From Pseudomonadota bacterium (GTDB taxonomy: Bacteria; Pseudomonadota; Gammaproteobacteria; Burkholderiales; JABEVD01), in assembly GCA_021802545.1 (NCBI GenBank), contig JAJZRS010000022.1, positions 1-49,163 of the forward strand: DNA of 49,163 nt, read 5' to 3'. The notes beneath the pieces were generated by a model. The model saw nothing but the letters and a program-made list of their open reading frames with translations. It searched no databases and was not told where the DNA came from. Every line of letters begins with the position of its first letter. Position 1 is the first letter of the stretch. Shown one piece after another: positions 42,278-49,163 of this stretch. Position numbers and translations under genes: made by a program.

Positions 42278-43123
42278 TCACTCGGATATCACGGTCTGCC
42301 TCTGGGTGCCCAGTCCTGTAATGCCCAGTTCGATGACGTCCCCCGCATCGAGGAACCTGGGCGGATCGAATCCCATACCCACCCCGGGAGGGGTCCCGGT
42401 GATGATGATATCCCCCGCCTCGAGCGTCATCACATGGCTGCAGTAGCTCAGCAGCTGCGCGCATGAAAAGATCATGTCGGAAGTGTTTCCTTCCTGCATC
42501 GTCTTGCCATTCACTTTCAGCCAGATGTCGAGGTTCTGAGGATCCTTTATTTCGTCTGCTGTCACGAGATAGGGGCCGACCGGGCCGAAGGAGTCGAATC
42601 CCTTTCCTTTTCCCCACTGGCCTCCGCTTTTCTCGACCTGATACATTCTTTCTGAAACATCGTTCGCGACGCAGTATCCTGCGACTTGGGAAAGCGCTTC
42701 CTCCGCGGGAACTTGTCTAGCCCTTGACCCGATGACTATGCCGAGCTCGGCCTCCCAGTCGAGCTTAGTGGAGCCTTTCGGCTTCACGATGTCGTCGAAG
42801 GGCCCGGAGAGACAGCTCGTCCATTTGGGGAAAAGTATAGGCTCTTCTGGAATCCTCATTTTGGCCTCAACGGCGTGCGCACGATAGTTGAGCCCGACGG
42901 CGACGTATTTCGGGATACCTGTCCACGGCACGCCTAGCCTGGGATTCCCTTCGACCATGGGGAGCATCAAAGGGTCGAGCGCACGCAAGGCGGAAAGCGC
43001 ATGAGGTGAGAGATGCCTGGGCGTGTAGTCGTCGACCAGGCCGGAGAGGTCCCTGATTGCGCCCGTATCGTCGAGGATGCCGGGTTTTTCATGCCCTTTC
43101 GGGCCGTATCTGAGCAGCTTCAT
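42278..43123 (-). CDS. Fumarylacetoacetate hydrolase family protein
   Basis: A 281-residue enzyme of the FAH superfamily. Metal ligands are expected in PEEPILFPKWTSCLSGPFDD and in the DWEAELGIVIG segment, and the closing GDIIITGTPPGVGMGFDPP is a family signature. Members cleave C-C bonds in beta-diketo acids or act as ureidoglycolate lyase or 2,4-diketo-3-deoxy sugar-acid hydrolases. No pathway neighbour helps choose. Length and start are normal for the family. Confidence 0.9.
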   Translation of the reverse strand: MKLLRYGPKGHEKPGILDDTGAIRDLSGLVDDYTPRHLSPHALSALRALDPLMLPMVEGNPRLGVPWTGIPKYVAVGLNYRAHAVEAKMRIPEEPILFPKWTSCLSGPFDDIVKPKGSTKLDWEAELGIVIGSRARQVPAEEALSQVAGYCVANDVSERMYQVEKSGGQWGKGKGFDSFGPVGPYLVTADEIKDPQNLDIWLKVNGKTMQEGNTSDMIFSCAQLLSYCSHVMTLEAGDIIITGTPPGVGMGFDPPRFLDAGDVIELGITGLGTQRQTVISE

Positions 43124-43163
43124 AAGGCCATTCTACACGCCTCATGCGCCGATTCACTATCTA

Positions 43164-43183
43164 GCCTCGCATGCGAGCGAGGC
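43164..43183. repeat. Hairpin between minus-strand genes
   Basis: GCCTCGC (43164-43170) and GCGAGGC (43177-43183) are perfect arms around ATGCGA. It lies just after the stop of the small membrane protein gene on the minus strand and about 40 bp before the FAH-family gene, where a terminator could sit; no T tract is present. Confidence 0.45.
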
Positions 43184-43188
43184 GGACT

Positions 43189-43362
43189 TCAGGCGTCCTT
43201 TGGATGCGTGATCCGTCCGTAAAGTCCGCCCGAGAATCCGGGCAGGAATCTGCTGTGCCGCTCGCTCGTTTCGACGCGCTTCCTGGTCGAAATCTCATCC
43301 ATTGCGATGATCACGATCAGAACGGCGGACCAGACGATGTAGAAATAGATGAAGGTTGCCAT
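43189..43362 (-). CDS. 57-residue membrane protein, unknown
   Basis: A small protein starting at ATG 43362, which has a strong AAAGGAG ribosome site; a longer start would add eight residues across that site. One N-terminal transmembrane helix (FIYFYIVWSAVLIVIIAMDEI) precedes a basic 30-residue tail. Family not recognised. It stands alone between the FAH-family gene and a 290-bp intergenic region. Confidence 0.65.
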   Translation of the reverse strand: MATFIYFYIVWSAVLIVIIAMDEISTRKRVETSERHSRFLPGFSGGLYGRITHPKDA

Positions 43363-43597
43363 GATTGCTCCTTTCATTCGTTCCAAGCATTATTTGAATG
43401 CTGACCACTATAAGCGTCGAATATTGCATTTTTATTAGGCGAAACTGATGAACTTTGCAGGTGCCGGCGCAATTTATCTATTGCAATATGCGTACCAGTC
43501 GATAGAAATTCCCAACCGCATGATATATAAGAATATGTTTATATTTATGGCATGCGGCCATGCACTCGAACGGTGAATGGGCGTCCTGTGGCGCACC

Positions 43598-43625
43598 TGG
43601 ACAGGGCAATTTGGTGTGATATCAT
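43598..43625 (+). promoter_or_regulatory. Promoter of the rhodanese gene
   Basis: TGGACA (43598-43603), 16-base spacer, TATCAT (43620-43625), 31 bp before the ATG at 43657. The rest of the intergenic stretch 43363-43597 is AT-rich and holds a GCATG-CGGC-CATGC repeat around 43552-43565; no gene was found in it. Confidence 0.5.
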
Positions 43626-43656
43626 GCCCCGAATCGTTCGACTCAGGAGTGGAGAA

Positions 43657-44067
43657 ATGAACCAGAAAATCATGGGCCTCATGGATTTCGTCAGGGCAGC
43701 CAAGTCCCAGATTTCCGAAATCGATTGCGCGAAGCTCGATATGATGCGGGCGGAACGGGCCGACCTCTTGATGCTCGACGTGCGCGAATCGAGCGAACAC
43801 GAACAGGGGCACCTGGAGGGCGCGCTGCTCGTGCCGCGCGGCATACTCGAAGCCGCGGCTGATCCTGCCTATCCGAAGCATGTTCCGCAGCTCGTCGACG
43901 CCAAGGGACGCGCGATAGTGATCTATTGCGCAACCGGAGGGCGCTCGGCCATGGCCGCTGCGACTTTGAAGCTGATGGGCTTTTCGGAGGTCTACAGCCT
44001 CGCCGGCGGCATTTCACAATGGGGCGCTGAGAACCGCCCCATGGTGAAGGAAGCGCGCTACGTCTGA
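43657..44067 (+). CDS. Rhodanese-domain protein
   Basis: A 136-residue single-domain rhodanese. The N-terminal LLMLDVRESSEHEQGHLEGALLVPRGILE and the active-site loop with Cys91 in YCATGGRS are complete, so sulfur transfer from a donor such as thiosulfate to a thiol or cyanide is possible. The ATG at 43657 has GGAG upstream; the longer open frame to 43552 lacks homology and contains the promoter. It ends four bases before the convergent HTH gene. A role in the organism's sulfur metabolism is reasonable but unproven. Confidence 0.88.
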   Translation: MNQKIMGLMDFVRAAKSQISEIDCAKLDMMRAERADLLMLDVRESSEHEQGHLEGALLVPRGILEAAADPAYPKHVPQLVDAKGRAIVIYCATGGRSAMAAATLKLMGFSEVYSLAGGISQWGAENRPMVKEARYV

Positions 44068-44071
44068 GAAT

Positions 44072-44485
44072 TCAGCGGGCCGAAATCGCTTCGAGCGCAG
44101 CGAAGAGTTCCTCGTAATCCACGCTGTCGTTGTCATCCTCTCCGATAGCGTGCGCATCTGTCATGTTCCACCGCTCTTCGGCGGGTTCGACAAATTCTGG
44201 CAGCTTTTCGACGATATTGCGCAGTTCTGAAAAGATCGGGGATTCCGGGTTTGCCTGATAAAACTTCCGATTGCCGATGCGGCTCATAGTCACCAGGCCG
44301 CATTCGTGCAATCGCTTGAGTTCTCGCTGTACAGCCCCGGAACCGCCCGCGGCGAGTGCGATCAGTTCCGTGCTGAAGAAACGGCGTTCGGGCTGCCCGA
44401 AAAAAAGCGCCAGGACGCGCCGCTGCGTGCTGGAGAACAAAGCGGAAGCAATGGATGCGGGAGCACCGTTGTTTTTAAAACCCAT
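44072..44485 (-). CDS. Winged-HTH regulator, leaderless paralog
   Basis: A 137-residue paralog of the regulator at 1330-1944. The winged helix matches closely (STQRRVLALFFGQPERRFFSTELIALAAGGSGAVQRELKRL, then IGNRKFYQANPESPIFSELR), but the nucleotidyltransferase-like half is absent and replaced by an acidic tail of about 45 residues. I chose ATG 44485 because a TATTAT -10 box lies seven bases upstream, exactly as in the paralog. No ribosome site is present. The target is probably its own promoter. Confidence 0.78.
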   Translation of the reverse strand: MGFKNNGAPASIASALFSSTQRRVLALFFGQPERRFFSTELIALAAGGSGAVQRELKRLHECGLVTMSRIGNRKFYQANPESPIFSELRNIVEKLPEFVEPAEERWNMTDAHAIGEDDNDSVDYEELFAALEAISAR

Positions 44486-44521
44486 ATTGGGAATAATACA
44501 GCCCATTCGGGGTATATTCAA
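44481..44521 (-). promoter_or_regulatory. Leaderless promoter with operator over the start codon (second copy)
   Basis: On the minus strand: TTGAAT (44516-44521), 17-base spacer, TATTAT (44493-44498), seven bases, ATG (44483-44485). The sequence TCCCAATATGGG spans the start codon, matching TCCCACTATGGG at 1330. A further CCCCGAATGGG lies within the -35/-10 spacer and could be a second binding site. Confidence 0.65.
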
Positions 44522-44549
44522 GTCTTCCAATTGGTTGCATCGAACAGGG

Positions 44550-45422
44550 CTAGTGTCTTGCCCTGCTCGGAGAGCCGGGAAATCCTTCCGCGAAGAGCTG
44601 CGCAGCGTCGACCGTGTCGAATTCGTACCTTCTGTTGCAGAATTCGCAGTGCACTTCGATGGTCTCGCGCTCGGCGAGAATGTCCGAGACTTCTTCGGCC
44701 CCGAGCATCTTCAGCATGTTCGCGACCTTCTCGCGCGAACATGAGCATCTGAAGTAGACCGGCTGCACTTCGAAAAGGCGAAGGTCTTCCTCGTGGAAAA
44801 GTCTGCGCAGGATTTCTTTTGTCGAGAGTTCGGCAAGCTCCTCGCTTTTCAATGTCGAGGCAAGGTGGTTGACCCGGTTCCATGCATCAGGGTCGGCCGG
44901 CGATTCTTCGGGCAGCATCTGGAGGAGCAGGCCTGAGGAGGAATTGCCGTCGGAGGAAAGCCACAGCCTCGTCTCGATCTGCTCTGAGCGGATCATGTAG
45001 TTCTGAAGGATCTCTGCGACGCTGTTGCCCGCGAGCTCCACGATGCCCTGGTAGGTTTGCCCGTTCTTCTGGTCGAGGGTGATGGCGAATCTTCCTTCTC
45101 CGACGATGTCCTGGAGACCGCCGCTGATTTCCCCTTCCCATTTCGCCGTGGCCCTGAGCGCGAGCTCTCCGCTGCATTCGACGACGAGCAGCCTGACCGG
45201 TCCGTTTCCCTGGATCTGGATGGCAAGCGAGCCCTCGAGCTTGAGGGTGGCTGCAAGCAGCACTGCGGCCGCGCAAAGCTCGCCCATGATCTTCCGCAAA
45301 GCGGGGGGGTAACCGTGATGCTCGAGGGCGCTCATCTGGCTTGCATCGAGATGAACCCTTTCGCCGCGGATGGGTGAATTTTCGAAAAGGAATCGCTGCA
45401 GTGAATCTGGTTCTGCGTTCAT
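44550..45422 (-). CDS. hslO: Hsp33 redox-regulated chaperone
   Basis: A 290-residue holdase activated by oxidation. The C-terminal zinc-binding redox switch is complete: CSC (about residue 229) and CEFC about 34 residues later. The N-terminal substrate-binding domain (ALEHHGYPPALRKIMGELCAAAVLLAATLKLEGSLAIQIQGNGPVRLLVVEC) is typical. I chose ATG 45422; a start six codons earlier is less usual for the family. Start regions of this gene and of the RlmN-like gene are divergent, with 66 bp between them. Confidence 0.93.
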   Translation of the reverse strand: MNAEPDSLQRFLFENSPIRGERVHLDASQMSALEHHGYPPALRKIMGELCAAAVLLAATLKLEGSLAIQIQGNGPVRLLVVECSGELALRATAKWEGEISGGLQDIVGEGRFAITLDQKNGQTYQGIVELAGNSVAEILQNYMIRSEQIETRLWLSSDGNSSSGLLLQMLPEESPADPDAWNRVNHLASTLKSEELAELSTKEILRRLFHEEDLRLFEVQPVYFRCSCSREKVANMLKMLGAEEVSDILAERETIEVHCEFCNRRYEFDTVDAAQLFAEGFPGSPSRARH

Positions 45423-45488
45423 GTCACAGGATGATACCACAGGGCGGATATCGGGTTAAAATGCGCAGTCCCAATCAGGAAGCATCCA

Positions 45489-46514
45489 TTGAATCAAATC
45501 ATTTCCTTCGAACGCCTCAAAAATCGTCTGGGCGAACTCGGGGCCAAGTCCTGCCATGCGGAGCGCTTCCTGAGAGGGTGGTGCCAGGCTTCTTCATACG
45601 ACACGGCCAAGAGCGCAGCGGAAAATTTCTTCCCGAAATGTTTCAGGGAAAATCTTCATGCCATCGAATCCGAACTCGACAATCTGGCGAGCCTGAAGGC
45701 TTTTCATCCGGCAGAGGGGGGGGTGGGGAGACTGCTCGTCGAGCTCGCGGACGGGCAGCTTGTCGAGAGCGTTCTCCTTCCCAAGGGCGGGCTCTGCGTC
45801 TCGACCCAGGTCGGTTGCGCTGTTGGTTGCGTTTTCTGCATGAGCGGCAGGGACGGGCTGAAAAGGCAACTGGACAGCATGGAAATCATCGCGCAGGTCG
45901 TGCTCGCCCGGAAATTGAGGCAGGTTTCGAAAGTCGTCTTCATGGGGATGGGGGAGCCTTCCCACAATCTCGAGAACGTTCTGGAGGCGATCGGGATTCT
46001 CGGCACCCATGGGGGCATCGGCCACAAAAACCTGGTTTTCTCGACGGTCGGGGATTACAGGGTGTTCGAAAGGCTGCCGGAAGAAAAGATCAGTCCCGCG
46101 CTCGCCTTGTCGCTGCATTCGGCGAATGAAGAAAAGAGGGCGAGTCTTCTTCCCAGGGCGCCGAAAATTCCAGTGAAAGAGCTGGTCAGGCTCGCTGAAG
46201 ACTATGCGCGGCTGACGCATTATCCGATCCAGTACCAGTGGACGCTGCTGGAAGGGATAAACGACGGGATCGAGGAAATGGAGGAAATCGCCGCGCTTCT
46301 TTCCGGAAAATATGCGGTACTGAACTTCATTCCGTTCAACAAGGCCGAAGGGCTGGCATACATGCGGCCTGCTTCGGAGAAAATCGTTGATATCGTGAAA
46401 TTCCTGAGGAATTCGAAGATCGCGGTCAGGGTCAGGGATTCGGCGGGGCAGGAAATAGAAGGGGCGTGCGGCCAGCTCAGGGCGAGGGCGTTGTCAGCAG
46501 GACGACGAGTTTGA
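45489..46514 (+). CDS. RlmN/Cfr-family radical SAM methyltransferase
   Basis: A 341-residue enzyme with the radical-SAM CxxxCxxC at Cys110, Cys114 and Cys117 (CAVGCVFC), the GMGEP motif, and a methyl-carrying Cys near the C-terminus (Cys327, ACGQL). These are the features of RlmN, which methylates C2 of adenine in 23S rRNA and tRNA. It is shorter at the N-terminus than standard RlmN, so it may be a second, specialised paralog. Translation starts at a TTG (45489) with AGGA eight bases upstream. The 3' end overlaps the convergent XRE gene by 38 bases. Confidence 0.85.
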   Translation: MNQIISFERLKNRLGELGAKSCHAERFLRGWCQASSYDTAKSAAENFFPKCFRENLHAIESELDNLASLKAFHPAEGGVGRLLVELADGQLVESVLLPKGGLCVSTQVGCAVGCVFCMSGRDGLKRQLDSMEIIAQVVLARKLRQVSKVVFMGMGEPSHNLENVLEAIGILGTHGGIGHKNLVFSTVGDYRVFERLPEEKISPALALSLHSANEEKRASLLPRAPKIPVKELVRLAEDYARLTHYPIQYQWTLLEGINDGIEEMEEIAALLSGKYAVLNFIPFNKAEGLAYMRPASEKIVDIVKFLRNSKIAVRVRDSAGQEIEGACGQLRARALSAGRRV

Positions 46515-47235
46515 GATCCCGCCGCGTTGCAGGCAGGAAGGTGACCTGTCGATAAGAAATTTTTCCGAGGACCGGATGATCGAACTCCCTGATCCCGCCC
46601 TCCCTTTCGGTCACGTCCTGCGCTTCCCAGAATTCCAAAAATTCCGGGCTGAGATCGGAAAGCTCGGAAACCAGGTTCGAGACATCGCTGTCTTCCGCCC
46701 TCGGTCCGCAGTCGGACCTGAATTCCGCAACCAGCCTCCTGGCCCGCTCCCTCCAATCTGAAATCAAATTCCTTGCTGCTGCAGAAGTGAACACAAACTT
46801 CAGCAGGTTTCTTTCAGTTCCCTTGAGCCAGCCTTCGAAGAGCGCTTCGGCCTTTTCGTTCCAGGACACCGCGTTCCAGAGCCTGTCCAGGAAATAGGCC
46901 GGGCAATCCATGAATTTCACGGATTCGAGAATCGCATCATCTCCGCCTGGCGCGTCCTCGACTTCCGTTTTTCCGGAAAGCGCAAAGAGGTAGCGTCGCT
47001 CTGCTGGCGAGAGCTTCAATGCGGCGGACAGTCTTTCGAGCATCGATTTCGATGCGGAAACGTTTCTACCCTGCTCCAGCCATGTGATCCAGGTCGGGCT
47101 GACGTCGCAAAGCTGGGCGAGCTCCTCTCTTCTCAGGCCCGGCGTCCTTCTCCTGCCGGTCAGCCTGATTCCGGCGTCGATGGGCGAGATTCTTTCCCTG
47201 TGCTTCCTGATGAAATGTCCGAGATCCTGGTTCAT
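46477..47235 (-). CDS. XRE/MmyB-like transcriptional regulator
   Basis: A 252-residue regulator. The N-terminal HTH (about 10-75; PGLRREELAQLCDVSPTWITWLEQGRNVSASKSMLERLSAAL) is followed by an MmyB-like ligand-binding domain (about 95-250; WNAVSWNEKAEALF, FDHPVLGKISYRQVTF). Proteins of this type are often divergent from, and control, a small metabolic gene. Here the divergent gene is a methyltransferase 88 bp away, and the space between contains CCAGTAT repeats and two TATAAT boxes. The ligand is unknown; family members can bind fatty acids. Confidence 0.88.
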   Translation of the reverse strand: MNQDLGHFIRKHRERISPIDAGIRLTGRRRTPGLRREELAQLCDVSPTWITWLEQGRNVSASKSMLERLSAALKLSPAERRYLFALSGKTEVEDAPGGDDAILESVKFMDCPAYFLDRLWNAVSWNEKAEALFEGWLKGTERNLLKFVFTSAAARNLISDWRERARRLVAEFRSDCGPRAEDSDVSNLVSELSDLSPEFLEFWEAQDVTEREGGIREFDHPVLGKISYRQVTFLPATRRDLKLVVLLTTPSP

Positions 47236-47241
47236 GGTAGC

Positions 47242-47298
47242 ATTATATACCAGTATAATATGTTGTCTTGTTCCAGTATTTCAAGGTGCTCATACTGG
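47242..47298. promoter_or_regulatory. Divergent promoter region with repeated CCAGTAT sites
   Basis: ATTATA-TACCAG-TATAAT (47242-47259) provides -10 boxes on both strands and contains the palindrome ATACCAGTAT. CCAGTAT recurs at 47250, 47273 and, inverted as ATACTGG, at 47292. These are likely binding sites of the adjacent XRE regulator, controlling both itself and the methyltransferase gene. Confidence 0.55.
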
Positions 47299-47323
47299 CT
47301 TCTCCAACCACAGGGAGAACAAA

Positions 47324-48076
47324 ATGGAACAGAGCAGATTGTCGGGAAAACAGTTCGGGAGCGCTGCCGAGAAATATCTCGAGAGCCCGGTTCACGCCAA
47401 GGGGAATGACCTCGAGCGGCTTTCCGGGATCGCCTCGACATCGAAATACAGGAAGGCGCTGGATTTGGGATGCGGAGCGGGGCATGCTGCCTATGCGGTC
47501 GCGAAATGGTGCGGGACGACGGCATGCGACATTTCCGACGGCATGCTCGAAATCGTGTCGAGGGAATCGAAGAGACGGAATCTCGACATCGAAACGGTGA
47601 ATGCGCAAGCGGAAAATCTTCCCTTCGAAGACGACAGCTTCTGCCTGACGGTCACCCGCTACTCGGCCCATCACTGGTTCGATATCGAACAATCCTTGTC
47701 GGAGGCGTCCAGGGTGACGAAAAGGGGCGGTAGAATGATCGTCATCGATTCGGTTTCGCCCGAGTTTGCCCTCTATGACACGGCCATCCAGACGATCGAG
47801 CTGTTGCGTGACGCGTCCCACGTCAGGAACTACAGGGTTTCGGAATGGAGGAGAATGCTGGAGAATGCAGGGTTCGGGAAGGCAGAGTCCGATTGCTGGA
47901 AAGTGAGGATCGATTTCGCCAGCTGGATTAGGAGGATAGGCACTTCTCCCGGGCGGGTCTCGGCGCTGAAGGAAGCTTTAACAGGGCTTCCAGGCGAGGC
48001 GAAGGCTTACTTCAACATCGGGGAGGACCTGTCGTTCGACCTGGACGTTGCCTGGATATCTGCGGAAAAGGGGTGA
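47324..48076 (+). CDS. Class I SAM-dependent methyltransferase
   Basis: A 250-residue protein of the Methyltransf_11 type. SAM-binding motif I is ALDLGCGAGHAAYAVA, with acidic loop ACDISDGMLEIV, NAQAENLPFEDDSF and the post-I VTKRGGRMIVID segment. The substrate is unknown; relatives act on quinones, small acids or toxins. I chose ATG 47324 behind GGGAG; the open frame extends 80 codons further upstream, but that runs through the divergent promoter. The next gene starts two bases after the stop, so both are co-expressed and probably controlled by the XRE protein. Confidence 0.88.
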   Translation: MEQSRLSGKQFGSAAEKYLESPVHAKGNDLERLSGIASTSKYRKALDLGCGAGHAAYAVAKWCGTTACDISDGMLEIVSRESKRRNLDIETVNAQAENLPFEDDSFCLTVTRYSAHHWFDIEQSLSEASRVTKRGGRMIVIDSVSPEFALYDTAIQTIELLRDASHVRNYRVSEWRRMLENAGFGKAESDCWKVRIDFASWIRRIGTSPGRVSALKEALTGLPGEAKAYFNIGEDLSFDLDVAWISAEKG

Positions 48077-48077
48077 A

Positions 48078-48806
48078 ATGACAGAACATGAGATGAACGA
48101 TCTCGGGCAGCCCGTCGGGCTGCCGGTTCCTGGATGGAAGGCGCCATTCCATCCATCGAACGAGCCCATGGAAGGGCGGTTCTGCATTCTCGAGCCGCTC
48201 GATCCGGAAAAGCACGCCAGGGACCTTTTTGATGCGAATTGGCTGGATCGGCAGGGAGGGAGTTGGGCCTATCTTCCCTACGGCCCTTTCGATGACCTCG
48301 GTGCCTACCTCGAATGGATGGAATCGACCTGCAGGGGAATCGATCCGCTTTTCTTTTCGATCGTCGACAGGAAGACCGGCAAGGCGGCAGGGGTTGCAAG
48401 CTTCATGCGCATCGACCCCAAGGCGGGATCGATCGAGATCGGCCACCTCAATTTTTCTCCTTCCCTGCAAAGAAAGCCTGCTGCGACCGAGGCGATATTC
48501 ATGATGATGAGGCGCGCGTTCGAATCCGGATACAGGCGCTGCGAGTGGAAATGCAATGCGCTCAATGCCGCGTCGCGCAGCGCAGCACAAAGATTCGGCT
48601 TTTCATTCGAGGGAATATTCCGCCAAGCCAATATCGTCAAGGGAAGGAACAGGGACACCGCATGGTACGCGGCCATGGACCACGAATGGCCTGAACTTGA
48701 GAAGGCATTCCAGAGATGGCTGGCCCCTTCCAATTTCGACGAAAAGGGGAACCAGGTCGAGCGGCTTTCCACATTCACGCGGCCCTTGCTCTTCAGAATC
48801 GGTTAG
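48078..48806 (+). CDS. GNAT-family N-acetyltransferase
   Basis: A 242-residue RimJ/RimL-like acetyltransferase. LEPLDPEKHARDLFDANW starts the domain; the acetyl-CoA-binding region is FSPSLQRKPAATEAIFMMMRRAFESGYRRCEWKCNALNAASRSAAQRFGFSFEG. These enzymes acetylate small amines or protein N-termini. The ATG at 48078 follows the methyltransferase stop by one base and its ribosome site AAAGGGG lies inside that gene. The C-terminal 30 residues are not part of the common fold. Confidence 0.88.
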   Translation: MTEHEMNDLGQPVGLPVPGWKAPFHPSNEPMEGRFCILEPLDPEKHARDLFDANWLDRQGGSWAYLPYGPFDDLGAYLEWMESTCRGIDPLFFSIVDRKTGKAAGVASFMRIDPKAGSIEIGHLNFSPSLQRKPAATEAIFMMMRRAFESGYRRCEWKCNALNAASRSAAQRFGFSFEGIFRQANIVKGRNRDTAWYAAMDHEWPELEKAFQRWLAPSNFDEKGNQVERLSTFTRPLLFRIG

Positions 48807-48836
48807 GGCGCCTTTCGCCTTCCTGATTTGGCAGCC

Positions 48837-49163
48837 TTACCCGAGAACGAGCTTCCTGGATTCTGCGATCAGCCGGCCGACTTCATCAAAGGGAAGCGGG
48901 GGGCTGAAGAGATACCCCTGGATCTGGTCGCATTTCAGCAACCTGAGCAGGTTCGCCTGGTCTTTCGTCTCGACGCCTTCAGCGACCACTTTCATGTCGA
49001 GCGAATGGGCGAGCGAAATGATCGCTGATACGATGCCTAGCGTGTCCGAATTGTCGTGCATCTTGACGATGAAAGAACGGTCTATCTTCAGGCAATTGAC
49101 GGGAAGCCTCGCGATGTAGCTCAGGGAGGAATAGCCCGTGCCGAAATCGTCTAGCGCAATCTC
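48837..49163 (-). CDS. EAL-domain cyclic-di-GMP phosphodiesterase, C-terminal part
   Basis: The frame is open to the window edge and ends at 48837. Visible EAL-domain motifs are DDFGTGYSSLSYIARLPVNCLKIDRSFI (loop 6 with the metal-binding DD and the K of KIDRSF) and VVAEGVET, followed by DQIQGYLFSPPLPFDEV. These catalytic residues are intact, so the full protein probably breaks down cyclic di-GMP. The N-terminal part, including the EAL motif itself and any sensor, is outside the window. Confidence 0.88.
   Translation of the reverse strand, partial: EIALDDFGTGYSSLSYIARLPVNCLKIDRSFIVKMHDNSDTLGIVSAIISLAHSLDMKVVAEGVETKDQANLLRLLKCDQIQGYLFSPPLPFDEVGRLIAESRKLVLG

Noticed and set aside
43363-43597. 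Possible small RNA or tRNA in the longest gene-free stretch
   Set aside because: No cloverleaf, no conserved TTCGAATC-type arm and no terminator at its end; only AT-rich sequence and one short inverted repeat.

Overview
The window looks like the chromosome of a chemolithotrophic, sulfur-oxidising betaproteobacterium. The evidence is a sat-aprM-aprB-aprA cluster of the sulfur-oxidiser type (membrane anchor AprM, no qmo genes), a betaproteobacterial-type cyanophycin locus, Gram-negative LPS core genes (waaA, waaC) and betaproteobacterial-looking F1 subunits. A Nitrosomonadales/Gallionellales-like host would fit, but that placement is inference. No rRNA, tRNA, CRISPR array, transposase or integrase was recognised.

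Layout. 1-1106: end of an unknown gene, three tandem hairpins, then two convergent 5'-truncated signalling genes (HD-GYP and hybrid kinase remnants). 1330-12003: a long co-directional signalling block with a leaderless HTH regulator, a MASE1-CHASE-4xPAS histidine kinase whose last PAS looks like the FixL haem-PAS, two single-domain response regulators, an Hpt-REC-REC-GGDEF protein, a DUF484-GGDEF protein, an isolated atpG-atpC pair without alpha or beta genes, and a membrane GGDEF protein. 12000-19457: cyanophycin locus (DUF1854 protein and ABC exporter on the minus strand; a CphA2/CphA'-like synthetase with a ruined Mur-ligase P-loop, and full CphA, on the plus strand), with a good sigma-54 promoter match before the synthetases. 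19467-21607: waaA and waaC. 21665-23988: two small unknown genes, then a divergent LysR/EamA pair. 24090-28631: sat and aprMBA, which should run APS formation and its conversion to ATP plus sulfate in sulfite oxidation. 28819-32993: small proteins, a SlyD-like FKBP, a TPR protein, DUF4279, HIT, a 56-aa protein, a phosphodiesterase and a DUF934 (sulfite-reduction-associated) protein. 33108-43362: housekeeping and unknown genes including HDOD-REC-GGDEF, gamma-glutamyltransferase, SrkA, a cyclic-nucleotide-binding protein, secreted proteins, a sterol-desaturase-family hydroxylase, an isoprenylcysteine-methyltransferase-family protein, an ankyrin protein and a fumarylacetoacetase-family enzyme. 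43657-49163: rhodanese, a second leaderless HTH regulator, Hsp33, an RlmN-family enzyme, an XRE/MmyB-like regulator, a methyltransferase, a GNAT enzyme and the end of an EAL protein.

Themes. Cyclic-di-GMP signalling is dense: four complete GGDEF proteins, all with GGEEF and an upstream RxxD I-site, plus HD-GYP and EAL pieces. Two distant regulators share one promoter/operator layout in which the start codon is part of a CCCANTATGGG palindrome. Two distant small genes share an almost identical promoter (TTGAGTTATTGA-N8-CCTATTATTG). The most unusual items are the isolated F1 central-stalk genes inside a signalling operon, the cyanophycin locus with its sigma-54 site, the FixL-like PAS and the shared leaderless operator.
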